A DNA stretch of 15,147 nt from Euperipatoides rowelli. Its lineage: Eukaryota > Onychophora > Udeonychophora > Euonychophora > Peripatopsidae. Below the pieces are notes generated by a model. That model was not told the DNA's origin and made no database searches. It saw only the letters and a list, made by a program, of their open reading frames with translations. Positions 1 through 8,520 of the stretch are shown piece by piece. Positions within the stretch are counted from its first letter, which is position 1. Every line of letters begins with the position of its first letter. Position numbers and translations under genes: made by a program. The stretch is from the NCBI GenBank assembly GCA_003024985.2, contig PXIH01S0028848.1; one strand, written 5' to 3'.

Positions 1-338
1 AGAAAATCAAGATTTACAATACAAATTTAAACTCACCAACAACAACAAAAACCAAAAAAAAAAAAAAACTAAAGATAAACAACCTACTTTGAAACACTAA
101 CGCTACCGAATCTGAAACACTCCATGGGAGGTAGAAGGTTACACCTTGGCTGCGTATGTTAATTTTCTCCGAGAAGAGCTCGGACAACCACCTATACATC
201 ACGGAGAACAGACCAAGAACATCCGAGTTCGAGATAATTAACATCCACTTACCTCCATTACAGAGCGTGAGTGCATGTGAATTTTAGGCACAGGCTAAGT
301 TTTTTTTTTTTTTTTTAAAAATAAACTTTATTCATTTA
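1..338. other. Left genomic flank, no supported gene
   Basis: This is sequence outside the copia element. It contains an A run at about 53-68 and a 17-base T run at 300-316. The most GC-rich part (about 120-270) holds a minus-strand reading frame of 76 codons, but its translation is hydrophobic, low in complexity and unlike any family I know, so I do not call a gene. On the minus strand, AGGTAAGT (247-254) is a perfect splice-donor consensus, which by itself proves nothing. Next to the LTR, the minus strand reads AATAAA (327-332), ten bases, then A17, the spacing of a polyadenylated transcript end. Confidence 0.5.
300..332 (-). repeat. Poly(A)-tail-like tract with AATAAA signal
   Basis: On the minus strand an AATAAA hexamer (327-332) is followed after ten bases by 17 adenines (316 to 300). 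This is the geometry of a retroposed, polyadenylated RNA 3' end. It lies seven bases beyond the outer edge of the copia 3' LTR. It could be the tail of an older LINE, SINE or processed copy into which copia inserted, or chance in AT-rich DNA. Confidence 0.4.
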
Positions 339-925
339 TGATAATTTTTACACAAATTGAGCATATAATAAATAAGCATACAGTCACTAAGCATTTATAT
401 AATTCCATTTAGTGTTTAATATCAAAAATATAATTGTCACAATGTGATATCGTACAAGCAGGCTGACTCGTGTGAATTACACGAGGCGTCAATGCATCAA
501 ATATAATTCAGTACTAAAAGACATATAGCATATATAATATTTTTCCTTCTTACTTTGTTACTATCAATAATTTCAGATAACATCTAGACATGCAGATTTT
601 ACATTAACTTTAATCCGTATAATGTAGTCCAACTAACAAGCTCTCCCAGTCGAGGCTAAACAAACATGAATGATCACAAAGAGACAAACTCCAATAAAGC
701 AGTGGGGTTTTACAAAAACATTACCCAGGTAACCTTGCACCTATACTAATACTCCTGGTGGCTATGCACCATTATTACTTTCCTTTACTTATGCTTATTA
801 GCATATTAACGTATTACAAATGCATTAATAACCATTGGTGATATATTTACATATCTACTCTCATATGTAGCCTACACATATATCAACTACATCAATATTC
901 ATAATTTTTATATTTTATAATAACA
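339..925 (-). repeat. Copia 3' LTR
   Basis: This 587-bp repeat matches 14262-14853 along its whole length. By eye I count about 14 substitutions (about 2.5%) plus a few small indels; one indel block replaces about 12 bases near 767-780. On the minus strand it begins TGTTATTATA and ends ATTATCA, so it has the canonical TG...CA ends. It is the downstream LTR because the polypurine tract adjoins its right-hand edge. Confidence 0.93.
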
Positions 926-935
926 CCCCCCCCCA
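926..935 (-). other. Copia polypurine tract
   Basis: Nine guanines on the minus strand (plus-strand C run 926-934, then A) sit immediately upstream of the LTR start TGTTATT. A purine run in exactly this place primes plus-strand DNA synthesis in LTR elements. It confirms the minus orientation and the right edge of the LTR. Confidence 0.85.
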
Positions 936-995
936 TAAAATATACAAATCAGACCCCAATGCTATTATAATATTCATCATTTATCATGCTACAAG

Positions 996-1745
996 TCAAT
1001 TCATGTCTGACCTGAATTGTTCAATTTTTACTTTACTTAACGGTTTAGTTAGCATATCAGAGCATATTTTCTGTACAACAATAAATCAGTTCTATTAATC
1101 CCATTTGTATCATTTCTTTAGTAAAATGGTGCCTTACATCTATGTGCTTTGTTCTATGTGTTTTTCCTTCAGTTTCAGCCAAAGCAATACAACTTGTACT
1201 ATCACACTTTATTTTTACAGCACTGAGATTCTCAATACTTAGATCATCCCATAACAATAGCATCCATGTAATTTCTTTAGTGGCCTCTGATAACGACACA
1301 TACTCCGCCTCTGCGGAGGACAAGGATACATACTTTTGCCTACGAGCGTACCAGTTTACAGTTGATGTTCCCATCCTAAACAGCACACCAGAGGTAGAAT
1401 GTCTATCTCTTAAATCACCCCCCCCCAATCAGCATCACAATATACATTCAGATTATAATCAAGAGAACTATCCAATATCAATTTAAAATTGCTTGTATTT
1501 TTTAAATATTTCATTAATTTCTTGCAAGCCTCCCAATGAGCATAGCTGGGTTTAGAAGCAGATCTACCCAAAATATTAACACTAATGGCTATATCAGGAC
1601 GACTTACCACACTTAGATACATCAATAAACCCACCACTTGTTGATATAGCAATACATCATCCAAAGGTCTACTAGCATTACTATGATCAAATCTAAAAAA
1701 GTCAGTACACATAGGAAAATCACTGCCTTTGCTATCCTGTAAGTT
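996..1745 (-). pseudogene. pol: Copia pol remnant: connection region and RNase H, to the pol C-terminus
   Basis: The stretch reads through copia hallmarks in order: SRPDIA, AHWEACKKLMKYL, DADWGG, STSG, then NWYARRQKYVSLSSAEAEY, and RTKHIDVRHHF near the end. These are the standard copia RNase H signatures, with DADW and the E of AEAEY as expected acidic residues. Two single-base frameshifts break it. One lies in a run of nine G (minus strand, 1418-1426), where eight would keep DADWGG in frame with DLRDRHSTSG. The other is near 1060, after which the frame resumes as SDMLTKPLSK and ends at a stop at 996-998. LTKPL close to the end is typical of copia pol, so the C-terminus is complete. A TAG just below 1746 separates this part from the RT. 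Confidence 0.92.
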
Positions 1746-2567
1746 CTAATCCTTAATTAATTTGTCTAGTTTACTTTTTTGATGTATACTATATATACTT
1801 GTATTTACATTTTNATCTATCTGTATACCCAAATAGCAACTTACCTCGCCTAAATCCTTTAGTTTATATTCTTTACTTAAAAACACAAATAACTCTTTCA
1901 TCCTTAATTCTTCATTTGAAAACATCAGCAAATCATCAACATGAGATAACTAATAATCTACTGTTTCCTTTGTACTGTAATACAAACACTCATCTGCTTT
2001 TGCTCTTGTAAGGCTAAATCACTAAGAGTACAATGTATATGGTCATTCCACGCCTTTGCAGCCTGCTTGAGACCGTAAATAGCCTTTTTTAATTTTAATC
2101 ATTCATTTTAAGCTATACCTGGCCATGGTCCGCTCGGATACGCCATAAACAATTCTTCTATTTCTCCGTATAAAAATGCAAAATCCACATCGCAATGTTT
2201 AGAGATAAGTTTTTCTGAGCCCTCAATTGTGAGAATAGTTTGTATTGTTGCATGACGAACCACCGGAGAATAAGTAAAACCATAGTGACATTCTGGTCTC
2301 TGCGTGCAGCCTTTAGCAACCAGTCTTGCCCTCAGTTTAATGGGTCGCATGTCTTCACTATACTTTATTTTGAATATCCATCGGCATGGAATAATGGGGT
2401 TATGCAAATTGTTCTCACATAACTCCCATACCCTCGCTTCCATTAAAATTTGTAATTCCCGGTTCATGGCCTCTTTCCATAATTCTTGTTGATATATGGG
2501 TAATTTTCCCACTTCATTCCAATCTCCTGGTTCTACTATATCCATAGGTATGCCCCACACTTCTTTT
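1746..2567 (-). pseudogene. pol: Copia pol remnant: reverse transcriptase
   Basis: An RNA-dependent DNA polymerase remnant. Motifs run in the expected order: ELWKEAMNREL, IPCRWIFKIK, RARLVAKG, YSPVVRHATIQTIL, DVDFAFLYGEI with a changed YPSG, then in other frames KKAIYGLKQAAKAWN and DECLYY, and finally VDDLLMFS and LKDLGEVSCYLGIQI. The catalytic YVDD reads HVDD here (about 1929-1940), an aromatic-to-histidine change with both aspartates kept. It is broken by a TAA just after the YPSG region (about 2108), a shift between WNDHI and DECLYY, and a TAG before VDD. One ambiguous base lies at 1814. Integrase, which should precede RT in copia, is missing: the protease segment joins this part in one open frame. 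It was functional only in an ancestor. Confidence 0.93.
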
Positions 2568-2848
2568 CCTACTATCTCGTTCTTCTCACAATCAATTAGT
2601 TTACATTGATTTCCTGAAAACTTTATACTCCATCCATTATCTATTAATTTTGAAACTAAGATAATATTATTGATTGCTGCAGGGACTAACAGAAGATCTT
2701 CAAGTTCTAATCTTTTGTTCTGCTTCTTAATTTCCAGCTTTACATTTTGAGTACTTATTCCAGTAACACATTGTCCATTAGCTGTTTTTATCGTTACTTT
2801 GCATGGTGTAAAAATATTTCCCTCGATTAATGCTTCCAAATAAGTTAT
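2568..2848 (-). pseudogene. pol: Copia protease-region fragment (left copy of 281-bp duplication)
   Basis: The fragment encodes the part downstream of the copia aspartic-protease active site: LEALIEGNIF, then NGQCVTGI, LEDLLLVPAAINNII, VSKLIDNGWSIKF and CEKNEIVG. This matches the usual copia pattern of a VP..NNLLSV-like segment. The active-site DSGA is not in this copy, because the gypsy LTR cuts it off at 2848-2850; it is present in the right copy. Downstream the frame continues without a stop into the RT linker (KEVWGIPMD). The copy is about 97.5% identical to 13834-14114: I count seven differences. Confidence 0.9.
2568..2848. repeat. 281-bp direct repeat flanking the gypsy element, left copy
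   Basis: This segment recurs at 13834-14114 in the same orientation with about seven mismatches. The two copies sit directly outside the two ends of the gypsy element. Gypsy integration normally duplicates four to six bases, so a 281-bp flanking duplication is not an ordinary target-site duplication. Confidence 0.92.
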
Positions 2849-2850
2849 AT

Positions 2851-5794
2851 TGAGGTAGAAATAGAGAAAGGGGGGGGGGGATGAAGAGAAAAAAAATTTA
2901 CTAAATAATATGCCTAGTATTAGAGATCAAAGAAAACCCTGGCAACAGGTACGTCATTCTGCGATATTTCAGGTACCCCCCTTTATTACCTATCACACAA
3001 TTCAATAAGATAATTTTGAACACTTCTATGTTCTATAGTTTCAACTTACCTGAAACAATAATCCAGCCACATGCAGATCTATGCCGAGACTAAGTTTAAA
3101 ATAGTGGCAAATGCCGAAAAAATCATTGGCTCAGTACCTATGTTAGCATTAAGTCTTACGTTAATAAGTTGAATAATTCAATGTAGTATCTACTGTACAT
3201 GAACAAAACAAAGAAATGGTAATGTCTGTATTGGAGCATTATACACACACCCGGATTTATATGATAAATAAAACACTTCTTTTATTCAGATAAAAAAATT
3301 ATCAATTACTATAATTGGTAAAAAATATTAGGACAATAAATTCCAATTTGGAAATTGTAATAATGTTATACATTTGGCTGAACAGTTAATATGATTGTTA
3401 AAATGTTGAACCTCAAAAAAAAAACAATAAAAACATAAAACAGTAGTAATATTGCACACTGGGTATAACAATATAATCGCTAAGGTATTGAATCAACAAC
3501 AAAAACAATAATTGCATAAAATAGTAATCATATTGTTCACCCGGTGTAACTACTAGTGTAAACACCAAGGTATTGAGTGCAAAAGGAATCAATAGCGCAT
3601 AAACCTTTCAGGGTTGGATTCACCTTGTTCACTTGAACAGAAAGACCAGTAATAACCAGGATAGCAAGATATACCCCGTAGTAGAGAAAACAAAATTCCT
3701 GTAGCTGCTAATACTTGGTTATGCTAGCACCAGGACTACGATAATGTGTGAGTACAACAAACTGGTTTCATGCACTCCACTGGGAATGTCACCACAATCG
3801 TCACAGAACACACCCAAAACTAAAGTTGTGTATAAATTTTTTTTTAAGATTTCCAACTTCTGACTCCAAGTGGATCAGTATTGTTGCCTTCTTGTAGGTT
3901 AATACATCATTATTACATCCCCAAAACCAATTCGGAAATGATTCATATCCTTCCCAATGAGGAACATGCACCCCACACAATTATGATCAACATATACTGT
4001 ATGTAGTTATATATAAAAAAATAACCAAGTATATTTGTTTATGAGTATCATCTAAAACATTGATTCAAAGTAAATATAAACAAAGTGACTAGTAGCAAAT
4101 TATAACCACGGTAACATACAGTATAATTTCTTTATATTTGGATAGGCAATAACAGCCAATTAGACAAATTGAAACTTCAAATGTAATGCAAGCTACACTC
4201 TGATATTACAAATTAATGTTAGTATTCAGTAATAAATCTTACAATTGTAAAGTTATCCATTATATACTATACTATATAAGTCAAGCTTAAGTTATAATTA
4301 TTTCGACTATAGGTATGCATACCTTAGCTAATGTTAACTCAATGGTACCATTAATTCTATTGGGATATAAAGTAATCGGTTTACCTGTTCAGGACTGACC
4401 ATGTCTAAGATTCCCTAAGTGGTACACATAAAATTATTCTGTAGGTGGATGGCTACAGGAGAAAGGATTGCATTCTGGTTTCCATACAATAACACGATTT
4501 AGAACATTCTTATTCTCAAGGTTACTAGTATTTGGCAGCGAACATATATTCAGAAACATTGGCCACATTGAGTATGTCCGTCCTTTTAGCCTAGGTTGCT
4601 TATGCAATGACCAGCAAATTCTATAACGTAGCTTCTCTGGACGACTTAACTTTTACCATCTAGTAGTACAATTGTTCTTTTGCTCGAAAATGCTAAATTA
4701 ACGAGGTGTCTGGCGATCTCTATGAAACTTAATCGCAGTCAATCGTGTACAGTAGCAACATTGATGATTACATGCTAGCTACTTCCAACAGTATATAAAA
4801 GTAAAGGACTTGCACTGAAATCCTGTGACCATGCTTTCACATACTACTTCGCTCTTATAGCTCTGCACACAATCTGGAAACTAATGTGCACTAGCATTGA
4901 ACCACAGAACCGGATGCCAGCAGGTTTTGTAACCAAGTCTCAAAAGGACCTCCGCCATATTGCTTTGTTTTACAAAAATGGATAGATGGTTGTTTGTTCG
5001 ATGTGTGACCATAATTTTAAGACTTGTTTTGANGCTCACAATCNCTCAACTNCTCNTAGTATTTGGTTGTGCGTCNCNACAGATGTGATTTAAGTCAAAA
5101 TCCTTTCAAACAGCGTAATCTATTTACCATTATTAAAGGCTAGTCATATCCATGCAGCCATGAGTCACTACTCCATTTTGCGCTCGTTTTTCTTTGTTTT
5201 ACCCCCGGCTCTTGTGATCATATCCGCAACTCAGCAAATTTATCACCAATGGCAGGAAATAACCATAAGTTTATTGCATTATTGTTTATAACAAACACCA
5301 CAACAAATAAATGTCTTAATTACAACAAAAATTAACTAAAAGTATACATCGTTATTACTATTAATCAACATGTAACAAAATACAAAACTATCTATGTTAA
5401 TACAGTATTCTTTTCAGTATCAGGCAAATACATTGCCTAAAATCTTGTAGGTGTCACTGCCTCCTGAACAACCTAAACATCTGAATGCGTGTATGCTGAA
5501 ACAACAGACAATATGATTGTAATTGACCAAAGAGTTTTAACACTTCAAAAGTTATTATATAGAAGTAATGAAAGAATAGAAGTGTCCGTCAAAGTTAAAA
5601 TCGCTCTATTTACTTAATTAAAATAAATCGCAATAAATATATGTTACGACTACAATTCATAACTAAAACAACAAGGATTGGAAATACAAATACAGACTGA
5701 TTGAAACATCAATGCAACAGGTAGGTGCATGTGTGGTATTTGCGGCATCACCATGAAAATGGTACATTGATGAGTCACAAATAGCACAATAGCA
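2851..5794 (-). repeat. Gypsy 3' LTR (about 2.9 kb)
   Basis: Matches 11041-13833 over its length. In stretches compared by eye (first 280 bases, and about 4880-5220) about 4-5% of bases differ, with indels besides. The minus-strand end is CTACCTCA, against CTACCACA in the other copy. The start is taken as TGCTATTGTG, placing the purine tract AAAAAAAGAGAG directly before it. It contains about 60 bp (3768-3827) and about 25 bp near 5739-5765 that the other LTR lacks. Six ambiguous bases cluster at 5033-5078. It holds no convincing open frame. Nearly 3 kb is far longer than most animal gypsy LTRs, typically a few hundred bases. Confidence 0.92.
3423..3590. repeat. Diverged tandem repeat of about 80 bp inside the gypsy LTR (left)
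   Basis: Two successive units each run AACAATAA, CATAAAA, AGTA, ATTG, a GGT-like CAC segment, GTATAAC or GTGTAAC, and AAGGTATTGA. Starts are near 3423 and 3504. A weaker third unit may precede them (about 3358-3420). The same pair occurs in the other LTR, so it is part of the element. Such repeats in LTRs can carry enhancer-type sites, but no function is shown. Confidence 0.6.
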
Positions 5795-5806
5795 CTCTCT
5801 TTTTTT
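5795..5806 (-). other. Gypsy polypurine tract
   Basis: On the minus strand this reads AAAAAAAGAGAG and directly precedes the proposed LTR start TGCTATTG. It is the expected plus-strand primer position. The tract is also what suggests that the LTR ends at 5794 rather than four bases earlier, where similarity to the other LTR stops. Confidence 0.7.
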
Positions 5807-6009
5807 ATTATTCACCAATAACCAGACACGCCTAACTACCCCTGCAATTACAATTTTCGGCCCACCAGTGTCTATAGCATCTTCTTGTTAGCTTATTTTT
5901 ACTCCTTGTATTGTATTGGTGTTTCACTACAACCGTAGGCTTACCTTCAGATAAAGGTATCTCCGGTCAATAGGTGTTCCTGCGGCTTACCGCTAGGGGA
6001 TGAGATGAT
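5807..6009 (-). other. Gypsy 3' untranslated stretch
   Basis: About 200 bases between the integrase stop (6010-6012) and the purine tract. No frame of note, and nothing resembling an envelope or an accessory gene, was seen. Confidence 0.6.
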
Positions 6010-7380
6010 TTACTGTGAACTTTCTCCATGATTAATATCACTTGATGTTTCTACCTGCGCTGTTTCTCCGCCCTCCTCAGCAGTTGTTTCCGGATTCACA
6101 TCGGGTGCTAAGTCTAATAAGGTTCTTCCTGGACCGACGTTGCTCTGTAGAATGGGTGTAGCCGTTCCACATGTCCTCTTTACTAAGGGGGTGTCACTTT
6201 CATCGCTTTCCAACCTGATGTCATATCCGACCCTAGATATGATCTTTACCTGGTATGGCCCGTCATAGGTGAATTGGAACCTATGTCTCTGCATCTTGCC
6301 CAGTTTGATCCACCAGTACAATACCAGGTCTCCCACATCATATTTGGGAAGCACTCTGCTTCTATTGACGTATGCATTGCATTTATTGCATGATGATTCC
6401 TCAAGCTCCCATGCGATTTCTCGCACCTCATGCAACCTCTCCCGCAGGTTGTCAATGAATTGTTAGGTGGCCCCAAGTCCAGGGGGTGCGCCTTGTAAAA
6501 GTGTCACTCTGGAAAACACCTGTTTTCACCAAATGTTAACACATTAGGGGACGTGTTCAGGCTACTGTGATTAGCATTATTGTGGGAGAATTGCATGAGG
6601 TGCATCCTGTCAGACCAGATTTTCCAGAGTTACGGCACAATGACACCAATTTTCTCTTCACCTCCCAATTCATACGCTCTACCATAACATTCGTCGCTGG
6701 ATGGTACGGCGAGGAAACATAGTGTTTTATCTTAAGGATGGTGCATGCTTGGGAAAATACATTCGATCGGAAATTACTTCCATGGTTGGATATAATGCAT
6801 TCAGGAACCCCAAAAATCGTAATGTAGTTTTTCTCTAAATTAATGAGAACTTCTTCAGTTTTCAACGATTTCATCGGGCAGAGCACCACCTACCTAGTGA
6901 ACATATTCACAATTGTTAGGATGCACCTATGTCCACTATGGGACCTACAATATATATTTCTATCTTGCTACCAGGATGCATGGGTTTTACGAAATCCATG
7001 ACTTCTATTTTTTTTCTTGGCGGGCTGTTGCGTTGGCAAACTTCACATACCTGCAAATACTCCCTTACATCTCTCCTAAAAGTGTCCCAAAAGTAATTAC
7101 GGAGCAAAATTTGTACATGTGGTCAAATAACCAGTGTGGTTTACCCATTTTGACTGGTGGACACTATTCATCACTTGTTTGTGTAATTTTAAGGGCACGT
7201 ATATGGCATATATCTTTACATCCTTCTTATGGGATATATTGACTATACCTTTTGCGAACACCCCTTTTTCTCCATTCTGGTACAATCTTACTCCCGGTAG
7301 GTAATCCGGCTACTGGGATANAATCGACCCATTCTGTAGGAAATCCTTCATCTGAATATCTTCATCTTGNGTGGCCTTTA
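6010..7380 (-). pseudogene. pol: Gypsy integrase remnant with H2C2 finger, DDE core and GPY/F module
   Basis: Integrase joins element DNA to the host chromosome. The N-terminal H2C2 zinc finger reads VHQSKWVNHTG, then CEVCQRN, split by a frame change near 7107. Before it lies a linker with PDYLPG and YVPLKLHKQVMNSVH. The core is decayed: the first aspartate, expected before IVGP, reads IYIVGP; the second motif is SNHGSNF where SD.G..F is usual; the glutamate survives in VERMN. The C-terminal part (6010-6435) has YDVGDLVLYW and DGPYQV, the GPY/F module of many gypsy integrases. It then ends in an acidic, Thr/Ser-rich tail with no further domain, at the stop at 6010-6012. At least three frameshifts or stops break it, and ambiguous bases lie at 7321 and 7370. 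Confidence 0.92.
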
Positions 7381-8037
7381 TTAGTTNNTGAGGTACCATC
7401 CTACTGGTCTCCACTTCTTTAGCTCTAATGGCCAATACTTGGGGTATGATATCCTTTTCGGTTGAACGCCCTCATCCGTCGTGGCAGGTTGGTTGCTCTT
7501 GCTGGTTTCACCTTGTAATCTCCCTCTAAGGGCCAATTCGTGGGCAATGTTGTTGCCAGCATTGTCGGCATGCCCAGGAGTGTGCTTCCCTTTCCTATCC
7601 ACTAGGGACATCAGGTGATCAATGCATTTAAATTTGGATTCGTTTTCTACAGGTTTATTGCGGGCTGAGATCCACCCATTTTCTACCCAGTGCGGCAGAT
7701 TCTGGGTGATGTTCTCCACAACGTATTTACTATCGGACACTATTACCAATTTCTCAATACAAGCCGCAATGGCCATCTTCATCGTGCATATCACTGCGGC
7801 CAGGTCGGCTCAGTTGTTAGTGTTGCAGCGTTCTTCATGACCTGCATAATCATCGAGTTTGCACCCTTCCCAATAGACGCCCACACCTGACCGAGCCTGT
7901 GGTAACCCATTTCCAACACAGCTCCTATCAGTATAGGCCACAGCGGATCCTTCGGCTATAGTCACCTCAGCATCAGCCACATAATCCTCTCGCATTTGTA
8001 AGATACTAGTGATGGTGTTGTTCTCTTTGATGTACAA
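7381..8037 (-). pseudogene. pol: Second RNase H domain, cellular RNase H1-like, in gypsy pol
   Basis: RNase H cuts the RNA strand of RNA-DNA hybrids. One frame, with a single TGA at 7810-7812, carries the cellular RNase H1 pattern in order: AYTDRSCVGNG (D near 7928; TDGS usual), RSGVGVYW, NTNN then ADL (RAE usual), VIVSDSKYVVE (D near 7733), then WVENGW with a following PVEN, resembling the RNase H1 substrate-binding handle, and PGHADNAGNNIAHELA, where GN..AD.LA is usual. So three of the four acidic positions keep an acid (D, D for E, D), and the fourth reads H. The RAE arginine became a TGA stop, as CGA to TGA would give. The domain lies after the gypsy RNase H and before integrase. It is about 140-150 residues, normal for RNase H1, and is followed by a linker with Ns at 7387-7388. 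A host RNase H1 pseudogene is unlikely because it is co-linear with the pol frame on both sides. Confidence 0.88.
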
Positions 8038-8520
8038 GAAATTTGGGGAATATTAGCTATCTCCATAAGCCAGTCTGTGACATGCGTGTTGCCGTCCCTC
8101 AGCCCCCTGTGATATTCAACTGCTTTTCATTCGGTGTATACATTGACATCATATCCCACAATCAGATGATGGTAATGCTCAAGAACCAAAATCACGACCA
8201 GAGCATGTTTTTCAAGGGTGTTATAGTTTCTTTGGGCCCTGGTTAGCTTTTTTGAGTGATATCCCAAAGGGTGATGTTCAGACTCCTGAACCTGTTCCAG
8301 AACACCCATTAGGGCTGAACTGGACACTGGTATTGATACGACAAATTTCTGGGTGTAGTCGGGGTAGTGTAAGATCGTTTTTTCACTTAGCTTTCATTGG
8401 ATCTCATTAAAAGCTGCACTATGCTTTGGCTGCCAGTCAAGTTTATTTTTCCCAGCAGACAATAAATCCATCAGAGGAGATGCCACATGCGAGAGTGCTG
8501 GTAGGAACTTTGCTTAGAAA
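8038..8520 (-). pseudogene. pol: Gypsy RNase H (first, original domain) and linker
   Basis: Continues in the RT frame. After the thumb comes LSHVASPL and LDWQPKHSAAFNEIQ, then KFVVSIPVSSSALMGVLEQ, HPLGYHSKKLTRAQRNYNTL, EKHALVVILVLEHY and VNVYTE. This is the gypsy RNase H order. The usual first motif TDAS reads IPVS, and TDH near the end reads TE followed by a TGA (8127-8129). The E of the EK motif remains. Beyond that, WLMEIANI leads to a frame change near 8040 and then to the second RNase H. Stops also lie at 8514-8516 and 8394-8396. Because Asp to Pro needs all three bases of the codon changed, loss of catalysis here probably came before general decay (inference). Confidence 0.88.

Noticed and set aside
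14-244. 76-codon minus-strand open frame in the left flank
   Set aside because: Hydrophobic and low-complexity translation partly from an A run; no recognisable family, and too short in AT-rich DNA to call.
247-254. Perfect splice donor AGGTAAGT on the minus strand
   Set aside because: An eight-base match occurs by chance; no exon, acceptor or coding frame goes with it.
1142-1486. 114-codon plus-strand open frame
   Set aside because: It is the antisense shadow of the copia RNase H remnant.
2861-2892. Purine-rich run with 11 G near the left LTR edge, read as a plus-strand polypurine tract
   Set aside because: It lies inside the LTR (also present at 11051 onward), and every coding domain is on the minus strand; the real tract is at 5795-5806.
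5807-6009. Possible env or accessory gene downstream of integrase
   Set aside because: Only about 200 bases remain before the purine tract and no frame of useful length exists.
6913-7242. 109-codon plus-strand open frame
   Set aside because: Antisense shadow of the integrase zinc-finger region.
7381-8037. Second RNase H as a host RNase H1 gene fragment unrelated to the element
   Set aside because: It is co-linear and on the same strand, with gypsy RNase H linker before it and integrase linker after it, and no insertion borders are visible.
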